A stretch of 64,000 nucleotides of DNA from contig NZ_JALEBH010000001.1 in the NCBI RefSeq assembly GCF_022758885.1, positions 1,612,001 through 1,676,000 on the forward strand, given 5' to 3'. Each line of letters begins with the position of its first letter. Position 1 is the stretch's first letter. Under the pieces are notes generated by a model. It was not told the origin of the DNA. It searched no databases and saw only the letters and a program-made list of their open reading frames with translations. This stretch comes from Sphingobium sp. BYY-5 (lineage in GTDB: Bacteria; Pseudomonadota; Alphaproteobacteria; Sphingomonadales; Sphingomonadaceae). Of this stretch, positions 9,195 through 19,623 are shown piece after piece. A program made the translations under genes and the position numbers.

Positions 9195-9647
9195 ATGATT
9201 CGCGACACGATACAGAGCGCCCAGGTCGTAGCCATGAAGGCCGGCGACAAGGAACGGCTGGCCGCCGTGCGCCTGATCCTGGCGAAGCTGAAGGACCGCG
9301 ACATCGAACTGCGCACCGCCGCCAACGTGCCGGACGACGACACCGTGGTAGTGGAAGTGCTCCAGAAGATGGTCAAGCAGCGCCGCGAATCGATCGACAT
9401 GTTCAGGAATGGCGGTCGCGACGAACTGGCCGCCAAGGAACAGGCCGAAGTCGACGTGATCGAAAGCTTCCTCCCCGCGCAGATGAGCGAGGAAGAGACG
9501 AAAACCGCGATCGAAGGCATCAAGGCCGAAGTCGGGGCGGCCAGCGTCAAGGACATGGGCAAGGTCATGGCCGTGCTCAAGGACCGCCACGGCAGCGTGA
9601 TCGACATGAGCAAGGCCAGCGGCCTGGTGAAGGCGGCGTTGGGGTGA
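9195..9647 (+). CDS. GatB/YqeY domain protein
   Basis: 150 residues covering a complete YqeY fold (MIRDTIQSAQVVAMKAGDKERLAAVRLILAKLKDRD..., QRRESIDMFRNGGRDELAAKEQAEVDVIESFLPAQMSEEE, VKDMGKVMAVLK). The domain is related to the tRNA-binding tail of the amidotransferase subunit GatB. Free-standing forms are common and poorly understood; a tRNA-related role is inferred. It is transcribed divergently from carA and lies upstream of dnaG-rpoD. Confidence 0.9.
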   Translation: MIRDTIQSAQVVAMKAGDKERLAAVRLILAKLKDRDIELRTAANVPDDDTVVVEVLQKMVKQRRESIDMFRNGGRDELAAKEQAEVDVIESFLPAQMSEEETKTAIEGIKAEVGAASVKDMGKVMAVLKDRHGSVIDMSKASGLVKAALG

Positions 9648-9662
9648 CATGTCGCCTATAGT

Positions 9663-9702
9663 CCCCCTCCCGCTTGCGGGAGGGGTCAGGGGAGGGCATG
9701 TT
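9663..9702. repeat. left inverted repeat of the DUF559 unit (class C REP)
   Basis: A 40-base element containing the hairpin CCCTCCCGCTTGCGGGAGGG and the tail GGGGAGGGCATGTT. Its reverse complement recurs at 10047-10086 with 37 of 40 matches, on the other side of the endonuclease gene. A third copy lies at 17068-17106. Confidence 0.88.
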
Positions 9703-9710
9703 GAACCCCG

Positions 9711-10094
9711 ATGGACAAAGGCTACGCCCGCCCCACCGCAAAAGCGCGTGGTCTGCGCAACAATGCGACGGAAGCCGAACGCATCCTGTGGCGCGCCATC
9801 AGCGCCCGAAAAGTCTCCGGCATACGTTTCAACCGGCAAGTGCCGATCGGCCCCTTTATCTGCGATTTCGTGGCTAGATCGATCGGCCTGGTGATCGAGG
9901 TTGATGGCGGACAGCATAATGAGGAAGCCGATGCCGAACGGACCCGCTATATCGAAGCACAGAAGTTTCGGGTGATCCGCTTTTGGAACAATGATGTTCT
10001 TGGCAACATCGAAGGCGTAATTGAGGAAATCGAACGGGTGATTGCAAACATGCCCTCCCCCGACCCCTCCCGCAGGCGGGAGGGGAGCTATTGA
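9711..10094 (+). CDS. DUF559 endonuclease-domain protein flanked by inverted REPs
   Basis: 127 residues of the DUF559 (Vsr-like, PD-(D/E)XK type) family: NATEAERILWRAISARKVSGIRF, the acidic residue of FICDF, and IEVDGGQH, which carry the predicted metal-binding active site. The last 13 residues (PSPDPSRRREGSY) are encoded by the right-hand repeat, so the element overlaps the gene. Its stop overlaps the dnaG TTG start (TTGA). The family often sits beside such G/C-rich repeats in alphaproteobacteria. Whether it mobilises them is unproven. Confidence 0.82.
   Translation: MDKGYARPTAKARGLRNNATEAERILWRAISARKVSGIRFNRQVPIGPFICDFVARSIGLVIEVDGGQHNEEADAERTRYIEAQKFRVIRFWNNDVLGNIEGVIEEIERVIANMPSPDPSRRREGSY
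10047..10086. repeat. right inverted repeat of the DUF559 unit
   Basis: Inverted copy of 9663-9702, forming the 3' end of the DUF559 gene. Its final GGGAGGGGAG also provides the apparent ribosome binding site for dnaG, whose TTG begins at 10091. Confidence 0.88.
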
Positions 10095-12934
10095 CCCTCA
10101 CCCCCCAATGGCTGGACGAACTGCGCGCGCGCACGTCGCTGTCCACCCTCATCGGCAAGACGGTGAAGGTCACGAAGGCGGGCCGCGAATATAAGGCCTG
10201 CTGCCCCTTCCATAACGAAAAGACGCCCAGCTTCACGATCAACGACGAGAAGGGCTTCTACCACTGCCTGGCTGGTGAAACGCTGGTCCAGACGCCACAA
10301 GGCCGTCTACCTATCGCGGAACTGGCTGGCCGGACCATCGAAATTCTGACGAGCGGCGGCCTTTGGCGTCCCGCCTATTTCGATTCCTACGGCACCCAGC
10401 AGCTCTGGCGAATCACCTTGTCGCGCAATGGCGTACGCAAGGAGATTTTCGCCACCAGCGGCCATCGCTGGTTTGTGCGTGGACGCAAATCCGCGCTCGT
10501 GACCACCGAATTAAAGGCGGGGCACAGGCTCGCCACCGTCTTGCCGCCCCAAAGGCGCGACTGGACGCTCGATCCTGCCGGTGTGCGGCACGGCATCATG
10601 TTCGGTGACGGCACGCTCTATGGAGCGCGCTACGGCACGGTCAATTTCCATGGCGAAAAGGACGCGGCGCTCGCCCAATGGTTTCCCGACCAGAAGCCCG
10701 CCTTACGCACGCGCGATAATGGCCAAAGCTATCTGAAAATCTATGGCGGCAAGGCTTTTGCCCACATGAAGGCCCTGCCGCCGATCGACAGCCCGGACGC
10801 CTATCTTCTGGGCTTCCTTGCCGGCTATCTGGCGGCCGACGGCCATGTCGCCAAGGATGGCACTGTCATGCTCAACAGCGCAGACGCCCAAACTCTGGAA
10901 TCGGTGCGCGATATTGCAACCCGCGTGGGGATCGGCACCTATTCGCGCACGTCGGTCAGCCGAAAGGGATATGGCGCCGCAGCCAGCTTGCTGCATCGCA
11001 TTCATTTTGTGCCCTCCACCCTGTCCAGCGAGATGTTCCTGCTCCGCGAAGCAATGGAACGATTTTCTCAGCATAAGAAGAAGTTCGACCGGTTGCGTTG
11101 GACTGTCCTGTCCGTGGAAGCGACGGATCGGCACGAAACCGTCTATTGCGCGGACGTTCCCGAATTTCATGCCTTCGCCATCGACGACAATATCCTGACC
11201 GGCAATTGCTTCGGCTGCGGGGCGCATGGCGATGCGATCCGGTGGATGACCGATCAGCGCGGCCTGCCCTTCATGGAGGCGGTGAAGGAACTGGCCGCCA
11301 CCGCCGGCATGGACGTCCCCGCCCCCGACCCGCGCGCCGCCAAGCGCGCCGAACAGGCAAAGGGGCTGCATGAGGCGATGGCGGCGGCGCAGGGCTTTTT
11401 CGAGGAGCAACTGGGCGGCATCGACGGTGGTGAGGCGCGCGCCTATCTGCAAAAGCGTGGCATCAGCGACGCCACCCGCCGTACCTTCGGTTTCGGCTAC
11501 TCGCCCGACGGACGCGGCCGGCTGAAAACCGCGCTCAACGAATTTGGCGAACCGATGCTGGTCGAGGCCGGCCTGCTGATCGATCCGGACGCGATCGAGC
11601 CGGATGGCGGTAAAGCCAAGAAACGCGACAGCTATGACCGCTTCCGCGGCCGCCTGATGCTCCCGATCCGCGACATTCGCGGCCGGGTGATCGCGTTTGG
11701 CGGCCGCATCCTGGGGTCCGGCGAGCCCAAATATCTGAACTCCCCCGACACGCCGCTCTTCGACAAGGGCCGCACCCTCTACAATATCGACCGCGCCTCC
11801 CCCGCCAGCCGCCAGTCGGGCCGGGTGATCGTGGTCGAAGGCTATATGGACGTGATCGCGCTCGCCCAGGCCGGGTTCGGCGAAGCGGTCGCCCCGCTCG
11901 GCACGGCGCTCACCGAGCATCAGATCGAGCGGCTGTGGAAGATGGTCGAGGTGCCCCTGCTCTGCTTCGACGGCGACTCGGCGGGGCAGAAGGCGGCGAT
12001 CCGCGCCGCCAACCGCGCCCTGCCCCTGCTCCGCCCCGGCCACAGCCTTGCCTTCGCGACGCTTCCGCCTGGCCAGGACCCGGACGACCTGATCCGCGCC
12101 AGCGGTCCCCAGGCGATGGAAGCGGTGCTGAACAAGGCCGAACCGCTGATCGAACGGCTCTGGAGCCATGAGATCGCCGCCGCCCCGCTCGACACGCCCG
12201 AACAGAAGGCCGCGCTCAAGCAGCGGCTTCGCGCCATTTCGGATGCGATTGCCCATCCCGACGTGCGTGCCCATTACGCCCATGCGTTCCGCGAGCGCTA
12301 CGACTCGCTCTTCTTTGCCCGGCGCGATTCCGCGCCCAGCCAGTCCCGCCCGCGCGGAAACGACTCGGCGCGCTGGCAACGCGACAAGCGCGGCAACTGG
12401 AAAGCACCGATTCCGCCCGCCGGCATCGAAGTACGGGCAATCGGCGCCAGCGGCATGGAGCAGCGCCTGCTCCGCGCGATTCTGGCCGCTTTGCTGCGCC
12501 ATCCCGAACAAATCGCCCCGCATCGGGAGATGCTGTCGGCCCTGCAAATCGGCGATCCGCTGCTCGCCCGGCTGCTCGCCGCGATGATTGGCGCGTCCTT
12601 TCGCAAAGAAACAGTTGAAACGCAGGCCCTCCTTACCATATTGGGGCAAGGTGAAGTGTATAATATGGCTAAGGGGATGCTCCGGGCCGACACGTTCACA
12701 CTCACCCCCAACAGGATGACCACCGACCCTGATCGCCTTGCTCGCGATCTGGAGGAGGCCGTTCGGGTGATGGCGCAGGGACCGGAGTTGGAAACGGCGC
12801 TGGTGGAGGCCACGAGACGGTTCGAGAACGACTTCAGCGAGGAGAATTTCGCTGAGCAGCAGCGCATTCGCGCGCTGAAAGCCGATCATGATCGTCGCCT
12901 GGCGGAACTTGCGCAGTCCGAAGATAGTATTTGA
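10091..12934 (+). CDS. dnaG: DNA primase DnaG, interrupted by an intein
   Basis: 947 codons: a normal primase of 633 residues plus a 314-residue intein (residues 59-372). Before splicing, the N-terminal zinc ribbon (CCPFHNEKTPSF...FYHC / FGCGAHGDA) is split at its third ligand. The TOPRIM core is intact (VVEGYMDVIALAQAG, CFDGDSAGQKAA), and a C-terminal helicase-binding domain follows. It makes RNA primers at the replication fork. The start is TTG with GGGAGGGGAG upstream, giving MTLTPQWLDELRARTSL, the usual sphingomonad N-terminus. It is followed after 44 bases by rpoD. Confidence 0.96.
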   Translation: MTLTPQWLDELRARTSLSTLIGKTVKVTKAGREYKACCPFHNEKTPSFTINDEKGFYHCLAGETLVQTPQGRLPIAELAGRTIEILTSGGLWRPAYFDSYGTQQLWRITLSRNGVRKEIFATSGHRWFVRGRKSALVTTELKAGHRLATVLPPQRRDWTLDPAGVRHGIMFGDGTLYGARYGTVNFHGEKDAALAQWFPDQKPALRTRDNGQSYLKIYGGKAFAHMKALPPIDSPDAYLLGFLAGYLAADGHVAKDGTVMLNSADAQTLESVRDIATRVGIGTYSRTSVSRKGYGAAASLLHRIHFVPSTLSSEMFLLREAMERFSQHKKKFDRLRWTVLSVEATDRHETVYCADVPEFHAFAIDDNILTGNCFGCGAHGDAIRWMTDQRGLPFMEAVKELAATAGMDVPAPDPRAAKRAEQAKGLHEAMAAAQGFFEEQLGGIDGGEARAYLQKRGISDATRRTFGFGYSPDGRGRLKTALNEFGEPMLVEAGLLIDPDAIEPDGGKAKKRDSYDRFRGRLMLPIRDIRGRVIAFGGRILGSGEPKYLNSPDTPLFDKGRTLYNIDRASPASRQSGRVIVVEGYMDVIALAQAGFGEAVAPLGTALTEHQIERLWKMVEVPLLCFDGDSAGQKAAIRAANRALPLLRPGHSLAFATLPPGQDPDDLIRASGPQAMEAVLNKAEPLIERLWSHEIAAAPLDTPEQKAALKQRLRAISDAIAHPDVRAHYAHAFRERYDSLFFARRDSAPSQSRPRGNDSARWQRDKRGNWKAPIPPAGIEVRAIGASGMEQRLLRAILAALLRHPEQIAPHREMLSALQIGDPLLARLLAAMIGASFRKETVETQALLTILGQGEVYNMAKGMLRADTFTLTPNRMTTDPDRLARDLEEAVRVMAQGPELETALVEATRRFENDFSEENFAEQQRIRALKADHDRRLAELAQSEDSI
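10265..11206 (+). mobile_element. intein with LAGLIDADG homing endonuclease in the DnaG zinc finger
   Basis: 314 codons, Cys59 to Asn372, followed by Cys373 as the +1 nucleophile. Splicing block A is CLAGETLVQTPQG, block B is TSGH (122-125), and the C-terminal block is FHAFAIDDNILTGN then Cys. The penultimate residue is Gly371 instead of the usual His. Two LAGLIDADG-type helices are visible: a degenerate HGIMFGDG (167-174) and LLGFLAGYLAADG (239-251) with its catalytic Asp. Removal rebuilds the contiguous zinc ribbon YHCFGCGAHG. GC content in lines I sampled is lower (about 50-68%) than in the exteins, consistent with horizontal gain. Confidence 0.93.
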
Positions 12935-12943
12935 TCCAGGTCA

Positions 12944-12959
12944 ACCCTTTTAAAAGGGT
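12944..12959. promoter_or_regulatory. perfect 16-bp palindrome upstream of rpoD
   Basis: ACCCTTTTAAAAGGGT lies in the 44-base dnaG-rpoD gap, 19 bases before the rpoD ATG. No T-run follows, so it does not look like an intrinsic terminator. An operator or an mRNA stem near the rpoD start are both possible. Confidence 0.5.
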
Positions 12960-12978
12960 GACGAAGTAAGGCGAATAA

Positions 12979-15027
<2,049 letters not shown>

Positions 15028-15089
15028 AATGCAGGTGATTGCAGCCTTTGCAAACCTGCTTCCTGAATGTCCGTGACCGGGTAAAAAAA

Positions 15090-15206
15090 TCCTCCCCTGC
15101 AAGGGGAGGGGGACCACGAAGTGGTGGAGGGGTGTCCCGTCATCGATGGAGCGACACCCCTCCGTCAGGCGCTACGCGCCTGCCACCTCCCCTACCAGGG
15201 GAGGAT
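15090..15206. repeat. large palindromic repeat after rpoD
   Basis: About 117 bases with nested inverted repeats: TCCTCCCCTGCAAGGGGAGG at the left, GGGGTGTC/GACACCCC around the centre, GGCGCTACGCGCC, and CCTCCCCTACCAGGGGAGG at the right. It fills much of the 400-base stretch between rpoD and the next gene. No ORF or RNA gene is evident in this stretch. Confidence 0.8.
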
Positions 15207-15316
15207 GGAGATCCACCTCTGATCCTTCTCGAATGTGCGCGGCCTTGGATTTGCGAACGCCGTGTTCGCCAAAATTAAAGTGGATCGGTAAATATAAATT
15301 AACCATCCCTGACGGA

Positions 15317-15343
15317 AAAGGGCGGCTTTCACGGCCGCCCTTT
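15317..15343 (+). terminator. hairpin, probable rpoD terminator
   Basis: AAAGGGCGGC, loop TTTCACG, GCCGCCCTTT: ten paired bases with the 3' arm ending in TTTCTG. It lies 290 bases after the rpoD stop and 86 before the next start, so it probably ends the dnaG-rpoD transcript. Confidence 0.65.
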
Positions 15344-15428
15344 CTGATTCCGTAAACCGGACGTTTACCCGATTTCCCTATTCTTGGCGTTCTCCCTGCG
15401 TGGGCGGGGCATCACAGGGATCTGGAGC

Positions 15429-16109
15429 ATGAGCGAAGCGGCCCCCCGCTATCAATTTGGCGACGTATCGCGCGTTCTTGAAGCGCTGATCGCCGCCGAC
15501 GGCACGGTCGCCCATGCCTATGCCAATCGCGCCAGCATGGGCATCGCGCGCGAAGGACTGCTCTCGCTTCCCGATCTGGCTGACGCCAGCTTCTATATTT
15601 CCCTGCTCCATGGCCGTCATCCCGGCGTCATCGATTATGCCGCGACCCGCTCGGCCGACAATGGCGCGCGCCTCTGGCTGATCGCGGCGGGCGACGCCTT
15701 TGCGGCCGAACGCGCCTATATGACTCAAGTGACCGTGGCCGCCGGCGCAGCGCCCAGCACGGCGGGCCAGGCCGATTGCGAAACCGCCGTCAGCCAGCAG
15801 CGTCACGCCCTCGACACGCTCGCCCAGTCCGACCGGCGCGGCTGCGCCATGGGCGCGGCGATGGCCTTGATCCTCGACTGGGGCGCCGTGCGCCATGTGC
15901 TGGACATGACGGCGATCCGCGCCGGGCTGGAACCGCAACCCTGCGCCTTGCCCGATCGCGCCACCACGCTGGAGGTCGCCCGCGCGATCGGCGGGGACGA
16001 CATTATCGATCGGGCGATCCAGTTCGGCGCGCGCCAGTTGCTCGCCCAGCATCGCGGCCTGTGGGATTTGCTCAGCGCCCGCGCCGCCGTCCGCGCCAGG
16101 ACCGCCTGA
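15429..16109 (+). CDS. conserved hypothetical protein of sphingomonads
   Basis: 226 residues, soluble, Ala-rich and mostly helical by composition, with no signal peptide. I recognise no catalytic motif. The ATG at 15429 follows TCTGGAG closely and gives MSEAAPRYQFGDVSRV. Its composition (CETAVSQQRHALDTLAQSDRRGCAMGAAMALILDW) resembles four-helix or ferritin-like bundles, but the spaced Glu/His metal ligands are not evident, so no function is assigned. Confidence 0.6.
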   Translation: MSEAAPRYQFGDVSRVLEALIAADGTVAHAYANRASMGIAREGLLSLPDLADASFYISLLHGRHPGVIDYAATRSADNGARLWLIAAGDAFAAERAYMTQVTVAAGAAPSTAGQADCETAVSQQRHALDTLAQSDRRGCAMGAAMALILDWGAVRHVLDMTAIRAGLEPQPCALPDRATTLEVARAIGGDDIIDRAIQFGARQLLAQHRGLWDLLSARAAVRARTA

Positions 16110-16210
16110 TCCAGCGCATCACCGATCCTTCCCTATTGCATCGCACAAACGCATTGCGCGCGGCCATCGCTATGCCTTAATCCGAAATGAGGCGGGATAG
16201 CGGAAGGACC

Positions 16211-17059
16211 ATGATGCGCTTTGAAGGCACGCAGGATTATGTCGCCACCGACGATCTGAAGGTCGCGGTCAACGCCGCCGTGCTGCTGCGCCGCCCGCTG
16301 CTGGTGAAGGGCGAGCCAGGCACCGGCAAGACCGTGCTGGCGCAGGAAATCGCCACGGCGCTGGACGCCCCGCTCATCGAATGGAACGTCAAGTCGACGA
16401 CCAAGGCGCATCAGGGCCTCTATGAATATGACGCCGTCGCCCGCCTGCGCGATGGGCAGCTCGGCGACCCGCGCGTCCACGACATTTCCAACTATATCCG
16501 CAAGGGCAAGCTGTGGGAGGCCTTCACCTCACCCCGCCTGCCCGTGCTGCTGATCGACGAGATCGATAAGGCCGACATCGAATTTCCCAACGACCTGTTG
16601 CAGGAACTCGATCGCATGGCCTTCCACGTCTATGAAACGGGGGAGACGATCGCGGCGGCCGAACGCCCGGTGGTGGTCATCACCTCCAACAATGAAAAGG
16701 AACTGCCCGACGCTTTCCTGCGCCGCTGTTTCTTCCACTATATCAAATTCCCCGACCGCGAGACGATGGAGCAGATCGTCGAGGTGCATTTCCCCGGCAT
16801 CCAGAAAATCCTGGTCAGCCGGGCGATGGAGATTTTCTACGAGATCCGCGACGTGCCGGGCCTCAAGAAAAAGCCCAGCACCAGCGAACTGCTCGACTGG
16901 CTGAAACTGCTGCTGAACGAGGACATGCCCCTCGACGTCCTCCAGAACAACGACCCGACCAAGGCCATTCCCCCGCTCCACGGCGCATTGCTCAAGAATG
17001 AGCAGGACGTCATGATGTTCGAACGACTGGCGTTCATGGCGAGAAGGCAAGGGCGTTGA
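16211..17059 (+). CDS. MoxR-family AAA+ ATPase
   Basis: 282 residues. Walker A is GEPGTGKTVLAQE, Walker B is LLIDEIDKAD, sensor 1 is VVITSNNEKELPDAFLRRC, and the arginine finger region is DAFLRRCFFHYI. MoxR ATPases work with VWA-domain partners to assemble or load metal into protein complexes (CoxD-like). The natural partner is the VWA gene at 21124, separated here by four unrelated genes. ATG at 16211 is chosen because GGAAGG lies five to ten bases upstream. Confidence 0.9.
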   Translation: MMRFEGTQDYVATDDLKVAVNAAVLLRRPLLVKGEPGTGKTVLAQEIATALDAPLIEWNVKSTTKAHQGLYEYDAVARLRDGQLGDPRVHDISNYIRKGKLWEAFTSPRLPVLLIDEIDKADIEFPNDLLQELDRMAFHVYETGETIAAAERPVVVITSNNEKELPDAFLRRCFFHYIKFPDRETMEQIVEVHFPGIQKILVSRAMEIFYEIRDVPGLKKKPSTSELLDWLKLLLNEDMPLDVLQNNDPTKAIPPLHGALLKNEQDVMMFERLAFMARRQGR

Positions 17060-17067
17060 GATAGTCT

Positions 17068-17160
17068 CCCCTCCCGCTTGCGGGAGGGGCCGGGGGAGGG
17101 CATGTTCGATCCATGCCGGACGCCTGGCACCCCTCCCCTAACCCCTCCCTGAAGGGAGGG
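17068..17160. repeat. class C REP (solitary copy) plus a second GGGAGGG hairpin
   Basis: 17068-17106 is a third copy of the element that flanks the DUF559 gene, ending in GGGCATGTT, here with no gene beside it. 17130-17160 is a different hairpin, ACCCCTCCCTGAAGGGAGGG, matching half of the repeat at 39824-39922. Both lie between moxR and the GFA gene. Confidence 0.82.
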
Positions 17161-17184
17161 AAATGTGAAGCAGAAACACCACCC

Positions 17185-17598
17185 ATGCCCCACTCCGCCG
17201 GATGCCTCTGCGGCCAGGTCCGCATCACGATCGAAGCCGAACCCATCGCCGCCCGCATGTGCTGGTGCCGTCTCTGCCAATATCTGGGCGGCGGATCGGC
17301 CACGGTGAATGTCTGCTTCCCCAGCGAGCATGTGACCACCACGGGCGAGGTGCGCTGGCATGACAGCGTCGCCGACAGCGGCAACGCGATGAAGCGCGGC
17401 TTCTGCCCCGAATGCGGCACGCCCCTCTTCAGCATGGCCGAATCGCGTCCGCACCTGACCTTCATCCGCGCCGGCGCGCTTGACGATCCCTCGCTGATCG
17501 CCCCGCAGGCGGTGATCTGGACCGACGCCGCGCCCGATTGGGCGCATCATGATCCCGCATTGCCCCATTATCCGGCGCAAATCCCGCCGGTAAGCTGA
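17185..17598 (+). CDS. GFA-family (glutathione-dependent formaldehyde-activating-like) zinc protein
   Basis: 137 residues. Zinc ligands are arranged as in the family: GCLCGQV, CWCRLCQ and FCPECGTPLF. Members include Gfa, but most are of unknown substrate, so I do not infer formaldehyde metabolism. ATG at 17185 starts just before the first Cys motif; the longer reading from 17113 would be encoded by the upstream repeat. Confidence 0.85.
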   Translation: MPHSAGCLCGQVRITIEAEPIAARMCWCRLCQYLGGGSATVNVCFPSEHVTTTGEVRWHDSVADSGNAMKRGFCPECGTPLFSMAESRPHLTFIRAGALDDPSLIAPQAVIWTDAAPDWAHHDPALPHYPAQIPPVS

Positions 17599-17683
17599 AA
17601 AGGCGCTTGCGCCCGCCCGCCCAGCCTGTAGCTTCCCTGTCATAGTTCAAGGCCGCGCCAAGACGGTCTGGATCTGGAGAGGG

Positions 17684-18721
17684 ATGCTGATGCCCAAATG
17701 CGCGTTGTTCCTGTTGTCGGCGGCCCTGTGCCTGGCCGTGCCTTCGCTCGCGCAGGCAACGGAAGATGCGGAGGCATGGACGCCGACGGGCAGCGCCATC
17801 CGCGCCAATGCCGCAGGGATCGACCTGCCACAGACCGTGGCCGGCCTCTCGCTCAGCAAGAGCGGCGAAGCCTCCAATGGCGGCCGCGCAGTCGATAACT
17901 ACGCCCAATATCTGTCCGAGGACGGCGCCGTCCAGGCAACCCTCTATGTCTATATGCCGACCTATGCCGACGCCTCGCTCGCCGCCTATATGACCGACAA
18001 GGCGATCATGGAGCGGTTCGGCGCCCGGACCCGCCGCACCGCCTATGCCAGCGCCCCTGCCGCCGGTCAGGCGGGTCGCGCGATCCGCGCCGTCTATGAC
18101 GATGCCGCCGACGGCGCGCTGACGACGGCGGCGGGCTTCGTCCATGCCGGGCGCTGGATCGTCAAGATTCGCGTGACCGGTCCCACCGAACGCCGCGCAG
18201 ACGTGCTGGCCGGGCTGGACGGCATGTTGTCGGGCCTGGCCTTCGACGATGCCTCCTTGCTCCTCGCCACCGCCCCCGCCAGTTTCAGCGCCTGTCCGGC
18301 CGCCGAGACCGGCGACGCGCGGCTTGCCAAAGCGGACCCGGCCGAACAGGCCGTGCCGCAGGATGTCCGTATCCCGCGCGACGGCAAGGATGCGCTGTGC
18401 GTGCGCGGCACCGTGACCACGGCGGATGGCCGCTACGACATGCTCCAGCAGGCCGGGCGCAGCGACGGCCCGATCATCGTGCCGGTGGACGACAGCGGCA
18501 CCCTGCTCGCCTTCGACCCGGAGGCTGATGCGCAGGGCTATAAGCTGTCCATCCACATGGTCGGCCAGACCGACCTTTACGGCGTCTATGACAAGGTGCC
18601 CAGCCCGCGCCAGGTCGCCGCGATCCTGGACGGCAAGGACCCGCAGACCGCCCAGGCCGAAATGACCGCCGCCTACGCCGCCAATGGCGACGTGACGATG
18701 CAGTCCGCGCGGGGCCGCTGA
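17684..18721 (+). CDS. secreted hypothetical protein
   Basis: 345 residues with a clear Sec signal peptide (MLMPKCALFLLSAALCLAVPSLAQA, cleavage after AQA). The mature part has two Cys (ACPAAETGD and DALCVRGTV) that could form a disulfide. I do not recognise the domain. A GGAGAGGG site precedes the ATG at 17684. It lies upstream of the DUF817 gene with a short gap. Confidence 0.7.
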   Translation: MLMPKCALFLLSAALCLAVPSLAQATEDAEAWTPTGSAIRANAAGIDLPQTVAGLSLSKSGEASNGGRAVDNYAQYLSEDGAVQATLYVYMPTYADASLAAYMTDKAIMERFGARTRRTAYASAPAAGQAGRAIRAVYDDAADGALTTAAGFVHAGRWIVKIRVTGPTERRADVLAGLDGMLSGLAFDDASLLLATAPASFSACPAAETGDARLAKADPAEQAVPQDVRIPRDGKDALCVRGTVTTADGRYDMLQQAGRSDGPIIVPVDDSGTLLAFDPEADAQGYKLSIHMVGQTDLYGVYDKVPSPRQVAAILDGKDPQTAQAEMTAAYAANGDVTMQSARGR

Positions 18722-18762
18722 CAGGACTTCCTTTCCCGCAGAGGCGGCTTTAAGCCGTTGCC

Positions 18763-19623
18763 ATGATCCATAGTCTGGGCGCGACCCGCTTCGCCCGTAT
18801 CCGCGCGCGGCTGGAGGCGATCCGCATCGCGCCCGGCCCGCAGGCGTGGGCCTTCGAATTTCTCCTCTTCGGCTTCAAGCAGGGCTGGGCCTGCCTGTTC
18901 GGCGGATTGATGCTCGCGCTACTGCTGGCGACGCATCTCTTCTATCCTGCCGGCGCGCCGCTCCATCGCTATGATTTCCTGACGCTCGCGGCGCTCGTCA
19001 TCCAGGCCGGGATGCTCGCCTTCCGCCTCGAAAGTTGGGAGGAGGCAAAGGTCATCTTCGCCTTCCACCTGATCGGCACGGTCATGGAATTGTTCAAGAC
19101 CCATGCCGGTTCGTGGCTCTATCCCGAAGCCAGCCTGCTCCATGTCGGGCCGGTCCCGCTCTTCTCCGGCTTCATGTATGCGGCGGTGGGCAGCTATATC
19201 GCCCGCATCTGGCGCATCTTCGGCTTCCGCTTCACCCGCTACCCGCCGGTCTGGAGCACAGTGCTGCTGGCCTGCGCCATCTACGTCAATTTCTTCGCCC
19301 ACCACTGGTTGCCCGACATCCGCCTCGCCTTGTTCGCCGCGGCGATCGCGCTGTTCGGGCGAAGCTGGATCGTCTTCACCCCATGGCGCGAACCGCGCCG
19401 GATGCCGCTGCTCGTCGGCTTCTTCCTCGTCGCTCTGTTCATCTGGTTCGCAGAGAATATCGGCACCTTCGCCAATGCCTGGACCTATCCCGACCAGCGT
19501 CATGGCTGGCAGATGGTCAGCGTCGCCAAGCTCGGTAGCTGGTATCTGCTGATGATCATCTCCTTCGTGCTCGTGTCGCTGATCCACGGCATCCGCGCGA
19601 AGGACGGCGATCAGATCAGATAG
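18763..19623 (+). CDS. DUF817 integral membrane protein
   Basis: 286 residues with about seven hydrophobic segments and the conserved DUF817 signatures: EFLLFGFKQGWACLFGG, FHLIGTVMELFKTH, PLFSGFMYAAVGSYI, NFFAHHWLPDIR and WFAENIGTFANAW. Buried His, Glu and Asn residues suggest a membrane enzyme or metal site; function is unknown. The 3' end overlaps the convergent chemoreceptor gene by 13 bases. Confidence 0.87.
   Translation: MIHSLGATRFARIRARLEAIRIAPGPQAWAFEFLLFGFKQGWACLFGGLMLALLLATHLFYPAGAPLHRYDFLTLAALVIQAGMLAFRLESWEEAKVIFAFHLIGTVMELFKTHAGSWLYPEASLLHVGPVPLFSGFMYAAVGSYIARIWRIFGFRFTRYPPVWSTVLLACAIYVNFFAHHWLPDIRLALFAAAIALFGRSWIVFTPWREPRRMPLLVGFFLVALFIWFAENIGTFANAWTYPDQRHGWQMVSVAKLGSWYLLMIISFVLVSLIHGIRAKDGDQIR

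Noticed and set aside
15090..15206. Structured non-coding RNA or riboswitch after rpoD
   Set aside because: The hairpins share the GGGGAGG-type cores of the repeats found elsewhere in the window, so a repeat is the simpler explanation.
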